Assembly: GCA_036382855.1 (NCBI GenBank)
Contig: DASVPO010000002.1
Location: forward strand, 124,001-188,000
Reading direction: 5' to 3'
Source: DASVTR01 sp036382855
GTDB lineage: Bacteria; Acidobacteriota; Blastocatellia; Pyrinomonadales; Pyrinomonadaceae
Length of the DNA stretch: 64,000 bases
Within the stretch, counting starts at the first letter, position 1. The number at the start of each line of letters is the position of its first letter. The translations under genes were made by a program, and so were the position numbers. Below are positions 1 through 8,492 of this stretch, one piece after another. The notes beneath the pieces were generated by a model. The model had not been told where the DNA came from. It made no database searches and saw only the letters and a program-made list of their open reading frames with translations.

Positions 1-1
1 G

Positions 2-319
2 CAGGCTTGTTCCGGCAAAGCAAACAACCAGCAGGCTTCTGCATCAAAATTCATCGGCACATGGAAAGTTGCGCCCGAAAGCGAGACTGACTTTAAGGGC
101 GGGCCGATCACCATCAAGGCGGATTATACCTACTCGGCGCAAAAGACAGCCGACCCGTCTTCGCCCAACATTACAGGGCCGTTCACAGTCTCTCGTGACG
201 AAAAACTGTTTCTCGGCGGAGAGTTGGAAAAGTTTGGACGAGAGGGAATGAGAATTGGCGACGACGGGCGAATGATGCTGCCGAAGGACGGGCGCACAAT
301 CTATTTCGTTAAGCTCTAG
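2..319 (+). CDS. C-terminal part of a putative lipoprotein (truncated by the window edge)
   Basis: The frame is open from the left edge to a TAG at 317-319 and gives 105 residues. The first residues read QACSGKANNQ, which looks like the end of a lipoprotein signal peptide with the lipidated Cys at the fourth visible residue, so only the signal sequence is probably missing. The rest is a small domain with aromatic residues and the motif FIGTWKV, which resembles lipocalin-like stress or stability domains (inference only). No start codon is visible. An 11-bp inverted repeat at 347-385 follows the stop. I do not recognise the family. Confidence 0.6.
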   Translation, partial: QACSGKANNQQASASKFIGTWKVAPESETDFKGGPITIKADYTYSAQKTADPSSPNITGPFTVSRDEKLFLGGELEKFGREGMRIGDDGRMMLPKDGRTIYFVKL

Positions 320-346
320 TCGTCTTTTAGCCGCGAGAGTGTTACC

Positions 347-385
347 GTTAGATGCCGCGCGGGAAATGTCTCGCCGGCATCTAAC
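347..385. terminator. Inverted repeat after the lipoprotein gene, possible terminator
   Basis: GTTAGATGCCG at 347-357 pairs perfectly with CGGCATCTAAC at 375-385, leaving a 17-nt loop. It lies between the lipoprotein stop and the radical SAM start. No clean U-tract follows, so termination is only one possible role. Confidence 0.4.
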
Positions 386-398
386 TTCGATTTAGTGC

Positions 399-2300
399 AT
401 GAATAAAAGAATCAGCGAAAGCTACAGGCAAAAGCTGGCCGCGGAAGAAGGCTGGATTTTGAAGCGCGGCGCTCAGCTTCGCATCGCGCTCTGCTATCCA
501 AACGTTTACTCGATTGGCATGGCGAACCTTGGCTTTCAGGCGATGTATGAGTTGCTGAACCGCATTCCTGAAGTCTCCTGCGAACGCGTCTTTTTGCCGG
601 ATGAGCGCGAACTTCGCGAGTATGAGAAGAGCAACTCTCCGCTCGTGTCGCTGGAATCGCAGACGCCCGTGCGCGACTTCGACGTTCTGGCCTTCTCGAT
701 CTCCTTTGAGACTGACTATCTCAACATGGCGCGCATCCTCGGCTTGAGCGGCGTGCCCGTCTGGGCCAAAGACCGCACACGCCACGACCCGCTTGTTGTG
801 ATGGGCGGCGCAGCGTCGTTTTTGAATCCTGAGCCGGTTGCTGACTTCACGGATGTGATAGGCGTCGGCGAGGGCGAAGTTTTAGGGCCGCAGCTCGTTG
901 ACACTATCTTTGAGCATGAGACGAAGGACGAGATTCTGCTGGCACTCGCGCGAAAGGGGCGCGGCTTTTATGTTCCGTCGCTCTACGATGTGACGTACAG
1001 GGAAGACGGCACGATTGAGGCTTACACGCCGCTCGCAGAGGGTGTGCCCGCGCGTGTGGGACGTGCGCTCTCGGCTGAGAATCCGAAGGAAGGAAGCCTA
1101 AGGCGAGCGATGCGTCGCGGCGACGTGGTTGTCGCGGAGCAGTTGCGGAGCATGGATGTCTTCGCGCCGTCGAGTGTTATCTGGGCCCCGGAGGCGGAGA
1201 TGGGCGAACGCTTCCTGATAGAGATTTCGCGTGGCTGCTCGCAGGGCTGCCGTTTCTGCTGGGCCGGTTTCAACTACTGGCCGCCGCGCGTTGTGCCTGC
1301 GCGCGATGTGTTGGCGAAAGCAGCCGAGTGGCGCTCGCGCACGGATAAGATTGGCCTCGTCTCCACGGCCGTCTGCGACCATCCTGAGATTAGCGAAATC
1401 TTGCAGGGCTTGCGTGGGATGGATTACCGCATCTCCGTGTCGTCTCTGCGTCTGGACCAGATTTCAGACGAACTGTTGGACGCGCTCGTCGAATCGCGCG
1501 ACCAGCAGATAGCCGTCGCACCAGAGACAGGCTCAGACCGCCTGCGCAAGGTCATCAACAAGAATCTGACGAATGATGAGATAGTTGACATTTGCGGCGC
1601 TGTCTTTGACCGTGGGATGCTGACCATCAAGCTCTACATGATGGTGGGCCTGCCGACCGAGACGGACGAGGACCTGGAGGAGATGGTGAGCCTCGTCGAG
1701 CGCGTCAAGGACAGGATGCTGGAAGCGGGCAAACGCTTCGGGCGCGCGGGCAAGATTATTCCATCGCTCAACGGTTTTGTGCCGAAGCCGAACACGCCGT
1801 TTCAGTGGGAAGCCATCTGCGACGAAAAGGAGTTGAAGCAGCGGCTGAAGTGGGTTTCGAAGAATCTGGCGCGGATTCCGAACGTGGAAGTGCGAGCCAT
1901 GTCCGCGCGCATCGCACACGAGCAGGCGCTCTTCTCAAACGGCGACCGCCGCACAGCACGCATCATCGAAAGGGCCGCTCATCTGGACGGCGACCTACAG
2001 GCTGCGCTGCGCTTGACCGGCATTGACCCCGCCTTCTACACCAGCCGCAGTCGCTCTTACGATGAACAACTGCCCTGGGAGATTGTTGATGCCGGACTCT
2101 CCCGCTCGTTTATGCAGCAGGAGCACGAGCGCGCTCAGGTTGCGCGCTCGACCGCGCCCTGTCCATCCGTTAAAGAGTGTACGCGCTGCGGAGTGTGCCC
2201 GACGACGTGGCTCGGCTCAGCGACCGAAGGACTCGTGCAGTTGCAGGGATTGACGGGCGCAGCGTCAAGAGCCATGGCGACTGCCGCTGCTACTGCTTAA
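399..2300 (+). CDS. B12-binding-domain radical SAM protein, TIGR03960-like
   Basis: This is a 633-residue protein. The N-terminal third (about residues 25-190) looks like a cobalamin-binding-type Rossmann domain. It is followed by a radical SAM core whose 4Fe-4S ligands are C280, C284 and C287 in GCSQGCRFCW. A GLPTETDED stretch typical of the family lies further on. The C-terminus has an extra Cys cluster (CTRCGVCP, about residues 597-605) that could bind a second cluster. The best match from memory is the TIGR03960 family; its substrate is unknown and the protein is often found with DUF2344 proteins in other bacteria. Start: ATG at 399. No SD-like sequence is obvious just upstream. Confidence 0.88.
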   Translation: MNKRISESYRQKLAAEEGWILKRGAQLRIALCYPNVYSIGMANLGFQAMYELLNRIPEVSCERVFLPDERELREYEKSNSPLVSLESQTPVRDFDVLAFSISFETDYLNMARILGLSGVPVWAKDRTRHDPLVVMGGAASFLNPEPVADFTDVIGVGEGEVLGPQLVDTIFEHETKDEILLALARKGRGFYVPSLYDVTYREDGTIEAYTPLAEGVPARVGRALSAENPKEGSLRRAMRRGDVVVAEQLRSMDVFAPSSVIWAPEAEMGERFLIEISRGCSQGCRFCWAGFNYWPPRVVPARDVLAKAAEWRSRTDKIGLVSTAVCDHPEISEILQGLRGMDYRISVSSLRLDQISDELLDALVESRDQQIAVAPETGSDRLRKVINKNLTNDEIVDICGAVFDRGMLTIKLYMMVGLPTETDEDLEEMVSLVERVKDRMLEAGKRFGRAGKIIPSLNGFVPKPNTPFQWEAICDEKELKQRLKWVSKNLARIPNVEVRAMSARIAHEQALFSNGDRRTARIIERAAHLDGDLQAALRLTGIDPAFYTSRSRSYDEQLPWEIVDAGLSRSFMQQEHERAQVARSTAPCPSVKECTRCGVCPTTWLGSATEGLVQLQGLTGAASRAMATAAATA

Positions 2301-2383
2301 CCCTTCATCACCGCGCGTGGATGATAAGCAAACTGAAAAAGCCCTCTTCCTTTAACCGCGAAGGGTTTCGGAAGATGGCTTTA

Positions 2384-2788
2384 TTATCTGTTGCCGAGCA
2401 GTTCTGTGCTCTTAGCTGTGTAATCGAAATTGTATGAGTAAGTATAACCGGGAAGGGCGACGGGCCGCGTGTATTGCACTCGTGCCTGAACGCGTCCGTC
2501 GCTGCTGCGCTCAACCGTAATCTCCGCGTTCGGCGGCACGCCGTGCTCGTTGCCCGTAACACGCAGTTGATTCCGTAGCTGCTCGGCTGATTGACCAACC
2601 GTGGCCGCTTTGTCAACGTTATCCTGCATCGCTACCTTGAAGCGCGAAGCCTGATACGCCACAGGCACATACTGGTAGCCCACATAAGCAACTAACGCGA
2701 GAATCGCAAGGATGAGGATGAATTTCAGGCGGCTCGCGCCGCACTCTCCATTTTTGAACTGTTGTTCCTGACCGCACGAATTGTCCAT
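2384..2788 (-). CDS. Small membrane-anchored protein of unknown function
   Basis: This 134-residue protein has one strongly hydrophobic segment at about residues 22-42 (FILILAILALVAYVGYQYVP), preceded by a short Cys-containing cytoplasmic tail. The remainder is a soluble domain of about 90 residues with regularly spaced charges and a predicted beta-rich end. The layout resembles DUF4845-type proteins, but I could not confirm a family. It lies downstream of aroB on the same strand with a 42-nt gap, so it may be the last gene of the M3 peptidase-aroB transcript. Confidence 0.6.
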   Translation of the reverse strand: MDNSCGQEQQFKNGECGASRLKFILILAILALVAYVGYQYVPVAYQASRFKVAMQDNVDKAATVGQSAEQLRNQLRVTGNEHGVPPNAEITVERSSDGRVQARVQYTRPVALPGYTYSYNFDYTAKSTELLGNR

Positions 2789-2830
2789 CTTGGTTGCTTC
2801 TCCGCTCGCAAGCTTCTAGCAGGTGCTCTT

Positions 2831-3994
2831 TTAAGATGTTCTCTGGAGAGCGGCGCGGAGTGAGGCGCGGAGGAGAGAGCGCACGCCTATCTCTCGTCCG
2901 TCAACGATGCGCGCGCGTCCCAGCCGCTCAAGCAGAACCCATTTGATTGAGCCTCCGACGCTCTTCTTGTCGGAAGCGAGAGCGCTGATAATCCGCGTGG
3001 GATCCAGATCATCGGCGCGGGGCAATTGCCCGCACAGGCCGATTGCCTCACGCAGTAATTCTAACTCCGAACTATCCAACATGCCTAGCTTTTTTGAAAT
3101 CTCGCCGGCCACCAGCATCCCGTAGCCGACCGCTTCACCATGACGAAAGCGACGATACTCTGTGATGGCTTCGAGCGCGTGAGCCGTCGTATGCCCGAAG
3201 TTCAGTATGCGGCGCGAACGATAATCCGTGCGCGAGACATCCTCGCGCTCGTCCCCTGTGACGATGGCAGCCTTGAAGGCAACGTGCGCGCTAATGAGTT
3301 GGGCCAACCTGTTATCGCTCCGGGCATCCGCGCCTGAGGATTTCGATGTGAGGAAAGCGACTGTTTTATCGAACAGCCTGCGGTCGCCTGCCGCGCCGTG
3401 TTTGACGGCTTCGCACCAGCCGGCGGTCAACTCACGCGCCGACAGTGTGCGCAGGGTTTCAACGTCAATCAGAACGCCGCGCGGCTGTTGAAAAACGCCG
3501 ACCGTGTTCTTCCCTGTTGGCGTATTGACGGCAGTTTTGCCGCCCACGGAGGCGTCTATCTGCGCGAGTAGTGTAGTAGGGATTTGCAGAAAAGGAAGGC
3601 CGCGCAGGTGCAGCGCTGCTGCCAGCCCCGTGAGGTCGCCGACCACGCCGCCTCCGAGAGCCACAACACCGTCGGTTCTCTCAAGCCCTGCGGCGGCGAG
3701 AAAGGCGAGCGCCTTCTCAAGCGTGCTGAGATTTTTATAACGCTCGCCGTCGCCCATCAGAAACGGCTCGACGCGGAAATCAGCGGCGCGCAGGCTTTTC
3801 AAGACCCTTGCACCGTAAAGCTCAAAGACTTTCCTGTTGGAGATAAGCGCGAGGCGGCGTGCTTCTCTGTTAAGACAGCGGCGCGCTTCCGTGCCGCAAA
3901 CGGAAAGCGTGCCTGCGCCGACGATAACCTGATATTCATCCACGGGACGCGCGCGAAAACGCACACGCACACGCTCGATTGCCATCTCGCTCAC
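2831..3994 (-). CDS. aroB: 3-dehydroquinate synthase
   Basis: AroB converts DAHP to 3-dehydroquinate, the second step of the shikimate pathway, using NAD and a divalent metal. The 387-residue protein shows the family landmarks in order: GDGERYKN (81-88), the NAD-binding GGGVVGD (114-120), IPTTLLAQIDASVGGKTAVN (138-157), a metal-ligand region GWCEAVKHG, RHGEAVGYGM and NFGHTTAHALE. The start is a GTG at 3994 whose GTGA overlaps the TGA of the upstream peptidase gene, which implies translational coupling. An in-frame ATG lies three codons downstream. Sugar-phosphate cyclases of secondary metabolism share the fold, but nothing nearby suggests that role. Confidence 0.93.
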   Translation of the reverse strand: MSEMAIERVRVRFRARPVDEYQVIVGAGTLSVCGTEARRCLNREARRLALISNRKVFELYGARVLKSLRAADFRVEPFLMGDGERYKNLSTLEKALAFLAAAGLERTDGVVALGGGVVGDLTGLAAALHLRGLPFLQIPTTLLAQIDASVGGKTAVNTPTGKNTVGVFQQPRGVLIDVETLRTLSARELTAGWCEAVKHGAAGDRRLFDKTVAFLTSKSSGADARSDNRLAQLISAHVAFKAAIVTGDEREDVSRTDYRSRRILNFGHTTAHALEAITEYRRFRHGEAVGYGMLVAGEISKKLGMLDSSELELLREAIGLCGQLPRADDLDPTRIISALASDKKSVGGSIKWVLLERLGRARIVDGREIGVRSLLRASLRAALQRTS

Positions 3995-5514
3995 TCTTCC
4001 ATCATCGCCGCAATCAGTGTGTCGGCCAGAAGCTCGAAGCTGATTTCGCCGAAGCCTATGAGGCGCGCCAGTTCTTCGACCGTGTAACGCGAGGAAGTGT
4101 TCCAGAGGTCAATCAACTCGTCGCCGGCGCGGCGCGAGGCCCACCAGCGTCGCCCGTAGCGCGTCCGCAGGTGTTCGCGCAATCCGGCCTCGAAGGCCCA
4201 CGCGCGCAGGTAAGCCGCAACGTAAAACTCGTCGTCAACATCCGTCAGGTAGAGCGATGGACTGCGACGAAAGCCTGTTGCTTCGGCCTGCAAAGTGGTG
4301 TAGGTCGCGGCCAGATGTTCGGAGCGGACTTGCTGGCTGTCGTGGAGCGCGATTTCGTATTTCAACTTGGCGCAGAAGCGGCGCACGGTGCAGGCCGTTC
4401 GCAGGGAGAGCGTGCGCACGACATCGCTCGTCTGTTCGGCGCTCAGGTTGGGCCAACGCTCTCTGAGCCAGAAGCTATCAAGGAAGAGATGCTGGAATAA
4501 GAAAGCGTAGGCTTCGGTCGTCGCGTAATCAGGCGCGTAGATGAATTCGGGATGACTCCGGGCCAGTTCGCGCGAAGACCAGCCGAGGTGTTGTGCATGT
4601 CCGGCTTCGTGGAAGAGCGTGCGATAGTCGTATGCGCCGCCGATGGGAGAGAGCAGCAATCGTACGTCGTCAGGCGGATTGACGCGCAAACAGGCGGCAC
4701 GCGGATTCTTGAAAGGCCGCGACTCATCATCAATCCTGATGTTGTCCTGCTGTTCGACGCGAATGCCAAGCCCGCGCATCGCCGCAGCGTAAGTCTGTAA
4801 AAGCTCACCGGCGGGAAAGAGCGGGTCAAGGCGCGCCATGCGCTCGAAGGAGAAGTAGTCTGCGTGCTGAAGGTCGTCGAAGGCAGCGCCGTGTAAATCG
4901 AGCGCCGTTGCGTGAGCGAGCGCAGACATGTAAGCCTGTTCGGTGCGCTCAAGAAATCTGTCGGTTTCGGCGGCGAGCTTTTCGTAGTCTGTCTGAGTCG
5001 CCTCCGTGCATAGTTGGCGGTAGGAGTCGAAACCGAGGGCGCGTGCGGATTCATGGAACGACTCGATGCGCGCCGCACGCAGGTCGTCGCAGGCGCTTAG
5101 TCCGTCGAGCCAGCGCGCCGTCAACTCGCGGCGCATACGCGGCGACGGCTCGTTAGAAATCTTCGCCGGAACGTTGTAAACAGGAAGACTCTCCCCCTTC
5201 CATTCAACCCTTGTGGAAGATTCACAGAGCGCACGCTCGAAGGTTAAATCCTTGGCCTGCGCCTGCAAGTAGCCGTAGCGCGCGGCTCCTATGAGCGCGC
5301 GCAATCCGGCGCTTTCAGTTTCTCTGTGGTCTGGTATTCCGGCCAGTGTGTGCTGTAGGTCGTCTATCGCGTCGCGCTTGAAGAGGTCGCCGTAGCGGTC
5401 GTAGATCGGCTCGATTTGCAGCTCACGCTCGAAGCCTGCGCGATGCTGGTAGTGCGCGAGTTCGAGAGCGGAATTATAGTCCGCGAAATCACGGCGATAA
5501 TCTTCAATCTTCAT
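3991..5514 (-). CDS. M3-like zinc metallopeptidase
   Basis: A 507-residue, mostly helical protein. The zinc motif HEAGH lies at about residues 301-305 in TLFHEAGHAQHLGW, and the glutamate in the following helix (TTEAYAFLFQHL) is the likely third metal ligand. This order is typical of M3/oligoendopeptidase-type gluzincins, though the protein is shorter than PepF (about 600 residues). There is no signal peptide, so it probably cleaves peptides in the cytoplasm. Its stop overlaps the aroB start by 4 nt. The start is ATG at 5514; the upstream region is 428 nt long. Confidence 0.8.
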   Translation of the reverse strand: MKIEDYRRDFADYNSALELAHYQHRAGFERELQIEPIYDRYGDLFKRDAIDDLQHTLAGIPDHRETESAGLRALIGAARYGYLQAQAKDLTFERALCESSTRVEWKGESLPVYNVPAKISNEPSPRMRRELTARWLDGLSACDDLRAARIESFHESARALGFDSYRQLCTEATQTDYEKLAAETDRFLERTEQAYMSALAHATALDLHGAAFDDLQHADYFSFERMARLDPLFPAGELLQTYAAAMRGLGIRVEQQDNIRIDDESRPFKNPRAACLRVNPPDDVRLLLSPIGGAYDYRTLFHEAGHAQHLGWSSRELARSHPEFIYAPDYATTEAYAFLFQHLFLDSFWLRERWPNLSAEQTSDVVRTLSLRTACTVRRFCAKLKYEIALHDSQQVRSEHLAATYTTLQAEATGFRRSPSLYLTDVDDEFYVAAYLRAWAFEAGLREHLRTRYGRRWWASRRAGDELIDLWNTSSRYTVEELARLIGFGEISFELLADTLIAAMMEE

Positions 5515-5651
5515 CTCGGGTGAGGACCTTGGTTGCTGACAAAATTAAAGAGACTAATAGCCGGACGACCTGCGGGGACAGCGGATTGTACCACGGGGAT
5601 TAACAAAATAAAGCTGTCAGGGGAGAACAAAGGTGACGTAAAAAGCGAACA

Positions 5652-5720
5652 GGCGCGGCAACGTGGGAGTGTGCCGCGCCCATTCATAGTCGTGGTTACT
5701 GTCCTCACCCCAGCAACCAC
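5652..5720 (-). terminator. Two tandem stem-loops, possible terminator or leader structure
   Basis: Read on the minus strand, a 10-bp stem (5711-5720 with 5692-5701, one G-U pair, 9-nt loop) is followed by a 9-bp GC-rich stem, GGCGCGGCA with TGCCGCGCC (5672-5680 with 5652-5660). After the second stem comes TGTTCGCTTTTTAC, so the U-run starts 6 nt beyond the stem. It could terminate the cdaA-cdaR-glmM transcript about 220 nt beyond glmM, or be a 5' leader structure of the peptidase gene. Confidence 0.45.
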
Positions 5721-5889
5721 TTGAGACGGAGGATCCACCAACCGTCTCTCTTGCCCCACAATATACATCGCAATGCCCATGCCATGCAAGCGTTAAGTAT
5801 TGAGCCCGGCCGACCGCTTATTTTCCACCGATTTTTTCAACTTCAACCGCGTTCGTGGCTTCCCGGACGACTCGCGACCGCTCCTGACA

Positions 5890-5904
5890 GTGTAAGTCTT
5901 ACAC
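5890..5904. promoter_or_regulatory. Perfect 15-nt palindrome, possible operator
   Basis: GTGTAAG-T-CTTACAC is a perfect inverted repeat with a one-base centre, 38 nt beyond the glmM stop. The size and symmetry suit a dimeric repressor site. It is not followed by a U-tract, so it is not a good terminator. No regulator gene lies nearby. Confidence 0.35.
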
Positions 5905-5942
5905 CTGACCCGGGCAGAATTTTCACTGTTCGCCTTCAGAGG

Positions 5943-7337
5943 TCAGGCCGCGCCGAGGGCCTCTTTAATCACGGCGGCGAGAGCGTGAGCCTGCTGTTCG
6001 ATAACGTCCTGCCGCTCTCCCTCAATCATCACGCGTGCCAGCGGCTCCGTGCCGGAATAACGCAGGAGCAGCCGCCCTTTCGCGCCCAGTTGTTCTTCCG
6101 TCTCACGCGCTGCGCGCTCTATCGCTTCGACTTCTGCGAAAGGCAGCTTCTCGCGGACTCGCACATTAACAAGCACCTGCGGGTAACGCCGGAAGCCTGC
6201 CGTCAATTCGTGTAGCGGCCGCTCGTGCTCGCGCATCGCGCGCAGGAGGCAGAGAGTTGTTATCATGCCGTCGCCCGCGAGGCTCAGGCTCGGAAAGATA
6301 AGATGCCCGGATTGCTCGCCGCCGATGCTCGCGCGGGTTCGCAACAATTCTTCGAGCACATACTTGTCTCCGACATCCGTGCGCGCAAGCTGCCAACCTT
6401 TTGAACGCAATGCAATCTCCAAACCGATGTTGCTCATCACTGTGGCGACGACGAGGCCACCGTTCAACTGCTCGCGCGCAGACAAATATTGCGCCAGCAC
6501 CCACAGCGTCGCATCGCCGTCAACAAACTCCCCGCGTGCGTCAACGAAGAGCGCGCGGTCAGCATCGCCGTCAAACGCCACGCCCAAGTCTGCTCCTCCG
6601 GCTTGAGTTTTTTGGCGTAAGCCTTCGATGTGCAGGGAGCCGCAGTTATGGTTGATGTTACGTCCATCCGGCTCGTCGTTGATAGCGACGACCTGCGCTC
6701 CGAGCTTGCGAAAAAGAGCGGGCGCGAGATGCGAACTAGCTCCGTTGGCACAATCAACGACGAGACGCAAGCCCTCAAGCGAGAGCCCTCCGGCCACCTC
6801 TCCGGCTAGATAATCAAGATAGCGCTCTCTGAGGCGCGCGGCTTCGGGCGAGTCAACGAAGGCAGCGTGAGCGCTGTTGTCAGAGGTTGCTGTCTGCGTT
6901 TCCTCTGCTGCTTGTTGTCCGGCTTGTGCTGCGATGTCGGCTTCGATTAACCGTTCGGTGGCATCGTCCAGCTTGCGTCCTGAGGGAGCAAAAATCTTGA
7001 TGCCGTTGTCCTGATACGGATTATGCGAGGCGCTGATGACGATGCCAGCGTCGGCCTGAAGAGTGCGCGCCAGATAGGCCACGCCCGGCGTTGTGATGAC
7101 GCCCGCCGATTCAACTCGCGCGCCCGCACGGGTCGCGCCCTCCGTGAGCGCGGCTTCAATCCATGGGCCTGATTCGCGCGTGTCGCGGCCGACGACGAGA
7201 TGCGTAGCCTGTCCTAGGGCGGAGCGCGCGGCGAGGTGGCGGGCAAGCGCTGCACCGACGACACGAATCGTCGGCGCGTCCAGCGGAAAACGACCGGCAA
7301 GCCCGCGCATTCCGTCCGTACCGAAAAGTCTTTTCAT
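5943..7337 (-). CDS. glmM: Phosphoglucosamine mutase
   Basis: GlmM interconverts glucosamine-6-phosphate and glucosamine-1-phosphate on the way to UDP-GlcNAc for peptidoglycan and LPS. The start is placed at ATG 7337, giving MKRLFGTDGMRG, the standard N-terminus, and 464 residues. The longer open frame upstream only reads back through the cdaR gene. The phosphoserine loop ISASHNP (active-site Ser104), the Mg-binding DGDADR and the phosphate-binding RYSGTEP near the C-terminus are all present. It is third in the conserved cdaA-cdaR-glmM order, where CdaA and GlmM are known to interact in Firmicutes. A short inverted repeat lies between cdaR and glmM. Confidence 0.95.
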   Translation of the reverse strand: MKRLFGTDGMRGLAGRFPLDAPTIRVVGAALARHLAARSALGQATHLVVGRDTRESGPWIEAALTEGATRAGARVESAGVITTPGVAYLARTLQADAGIVISASHNPYQDNGIKIFAPSGRKLDDATERLIEADIAAQAGQQAAEETQTATSDNSAHAAFVDSPEAARLRERYLDYLAGEVAGGLSLEGLRLVVDCANGASSHLAPALFRKLGAQVVAINDEPDGRNINHNCGSLHIEGLRQKTQAGGADLGVAFDGDADRALFVDARGEFVDGDATLWVLAQYLSAREQLNGGLVVATVMSNIGLEIALRSKGWQLARTDVGDKYVLEELLRTRASIGGEQSGHLIFPSLSLAGDGMITTLCLLRAMREHERPLHELTAGFRRYPQVLVNVRVREKLPFAEVEAIERAARETEEQLGAKGRLLLRYSGTEPLARVMIEGERQDVIEQQAHALAAVIKEALGAA

Positions 7338-7354
7338 GGGTTTCGTATTTCGCG

Positions 7355-7398
7355 GTTTCAGGTTATCCGTTATTAACTTGAAGCCTGCAACCTGAAAC
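7355..7398. repeat. Heptamer-word inverted repeat between cdaR and glmM
   Basis: GTTTCAGGTT (7355-7364) pairs perfectly with AACCTGAAAC (7389-7398). Read on the minus strand the element parses into 7-nt words TTTCAGG, TTGCAGG and CTTCAAG directly after the cdaR stop. It is one of the family of word-built stem-loops found across the window. Confidence 0.7.
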
Positions 7399-8379
7399 TT
7401 ACTTAATAATCGTAAAGCCTGTCGGATTAATGGAACGCAGCTCGACGCGATTTTCAAGGCCGGGTGGCAAGACGAGGCGCGGCGTAATCGCGCCGTCCTG
7501 ACCGACATCGAGTGTGATGTGTATATCCGAGGCACGCAGTTGCTCAAGCGCAGAACGCGTGCCGTAGAGTGTGACGCTGGCCGTTTCGGGCCGCGCCTGC
7601 GCGCCCGTCGGTTCGCGCACGGCGACAACAGCAAAGCTCTTCTCGATGCGCCGCTCGCCGATTTCAAAAGCCGCGCTGACGACCGTATCAATCAGGTCAA
7701 TCTTCTTGTCAAGCGCGGCGGTATTAATGGCAAGCTGCTGGACGGTGAAACTCTCCTTGCGTTCACTGAGCGAGACGGCCTCGGTTGATAATTTCTGGAG
7801 CGCATTGACGCGGCTCGCAGGCCCGCGCACTCTCACTCTGGCCGGAGTTATCCTGACTTCACGCAATTCATAACCTTCGGGCACGCTGCCTTCGCGAAGC
7901 GCCTCGACTTCAACCTCGCGCTCGACGCGCTGTTCGAGCCTGAGAGGCATCGCGTTCGGCTCTATGCCTTCAACGCGGACGCCGTCGGGCAATCCGAGCG
8001 TCACATTTTCGGGCGTCAACTGCACAAGGCGTTCGCCGGGTTTGAAGTCGCTGATATCTACGTAGGCGACTAGGTCGCGCGAGTCTATGCGTTCGAGCAC
8101 TTTCTTATTGCCCGTCAACGCTACTTCAACTTCTGTGCGCGGGTCGTTGCTAATCTCCACGTCGTTTGGCAAATGAAAGTTGAGATGGACGCCGCGCAGG
8201 TGAATGGTGGCGGGCGTGCGCTGCCCTGTCACGGCATACCAGAGCACGACCGTAATGCCGAGCGCCAGCAGCTTGAGAGTCAAATCCTCGACGAAGATTT
8301 CGCGCAGCCAGCGCTGCACAGGGCCGCGACGCGGCTGAGGAGAACGGACGTTGATGTCTTCCGGCTCTGTGAAAGGCAT
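7399..8379 (-). CDS. cdaR: YbbR-domain protein, regulator of diadenylate cyclase
   Basis: A 326-residue protein with one N-terminal membrane helix (ALGITVVLWYAVTG, about residues 35-50) followed by several YbbR repeats of about 80-90 residues. Such CdaR proteins sit on the outer face of the cytoplasmic membrane and modulate CdaA (known in Bacillus, Listeria and Staphylococcus). The ATG at 8379 is chosen over a TTG two codons upstream. It lies between cdaA and glmM, as in many phyla, with stem-loop elements in both gaps. Its stop directly abuts the right arm of the 7355-7398 inverted repeat. Confidence 0.85.
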   Translation of the reverse strand: MPFTEPEDINVRSPQPRRGPVQRWLREIFVEDLTLKLLALGITVVLWYAVTGQRTPATIHLRGVHLNFHLPNDVEISNDPRTEVEVALTGNKKVLERIDSRDLVAYVDISDFKPGERLVQLTPENVTLGLPDGVRVEGIEPNAMPLRLEQRVEREVEVEALREGSVPEGYELREVRITPARVRVRGPASRVNALQKLSTEAVSLSERKESFTVQQLAINTAALDKKIDLIDTVVSAAFEIGERRIEKSFAVVAVREPTGAQARPETASVTLYGTRSALEQLRASDIHITLDVGQDGAITPRLVLPPGLENRVELRSINPTGFTIIK

Positions 8380-8392
8380 AAGCAATGAACGA

Positions 8393-8486
8393 AATTCAGG
8401 AGTCAGTTTTAAGAATCAGGAAGAACAGAGAATCAAAAAGAAGTAGCCTTGCGCTTCATCGCTTCCTGCTCGTTGTCTCCTGAATT
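8393..8486. repeat. Inverted repeat between cdaA and cdaR
   Basis: AATTCAGGAG (8393-8402) pairs perfectly with CTCCTGAATT (8477-8486). The intervening sequence continues CAGGA-type words at about 7-nt spacing on both arms (CAGGAGA, CAACGAG, CAGGAAG read on the minus strand). It fills almost the whole cdaA-cdaR gap. Confidence 0.6.
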
Positions 8487-8492
8487 CTATGC

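Larger units (their letters stand above)
5515..5942. other. Intergenic region with hairpins and a short palindrome
   Basis: 428 nt between the M3 peptidase gene start and the glmM stop, both on the minus strand. It contains a tandem pair of stem-loops (5652-5720) and a 15-nt palindrome (5890-5904), listed separately. I see no coding sequence, tRNA or recognised riboswitch. The promoter of the peptidase-aroB unit should be here but I could not place it confidently. Confidence 0.6.

Noticed and set aside
4443..5078. 211-codon frame inside the M3-like peptidase gene
   Set aside because: Same strand, shifted frame; the peptidase frame carries HEAGH and a good start.
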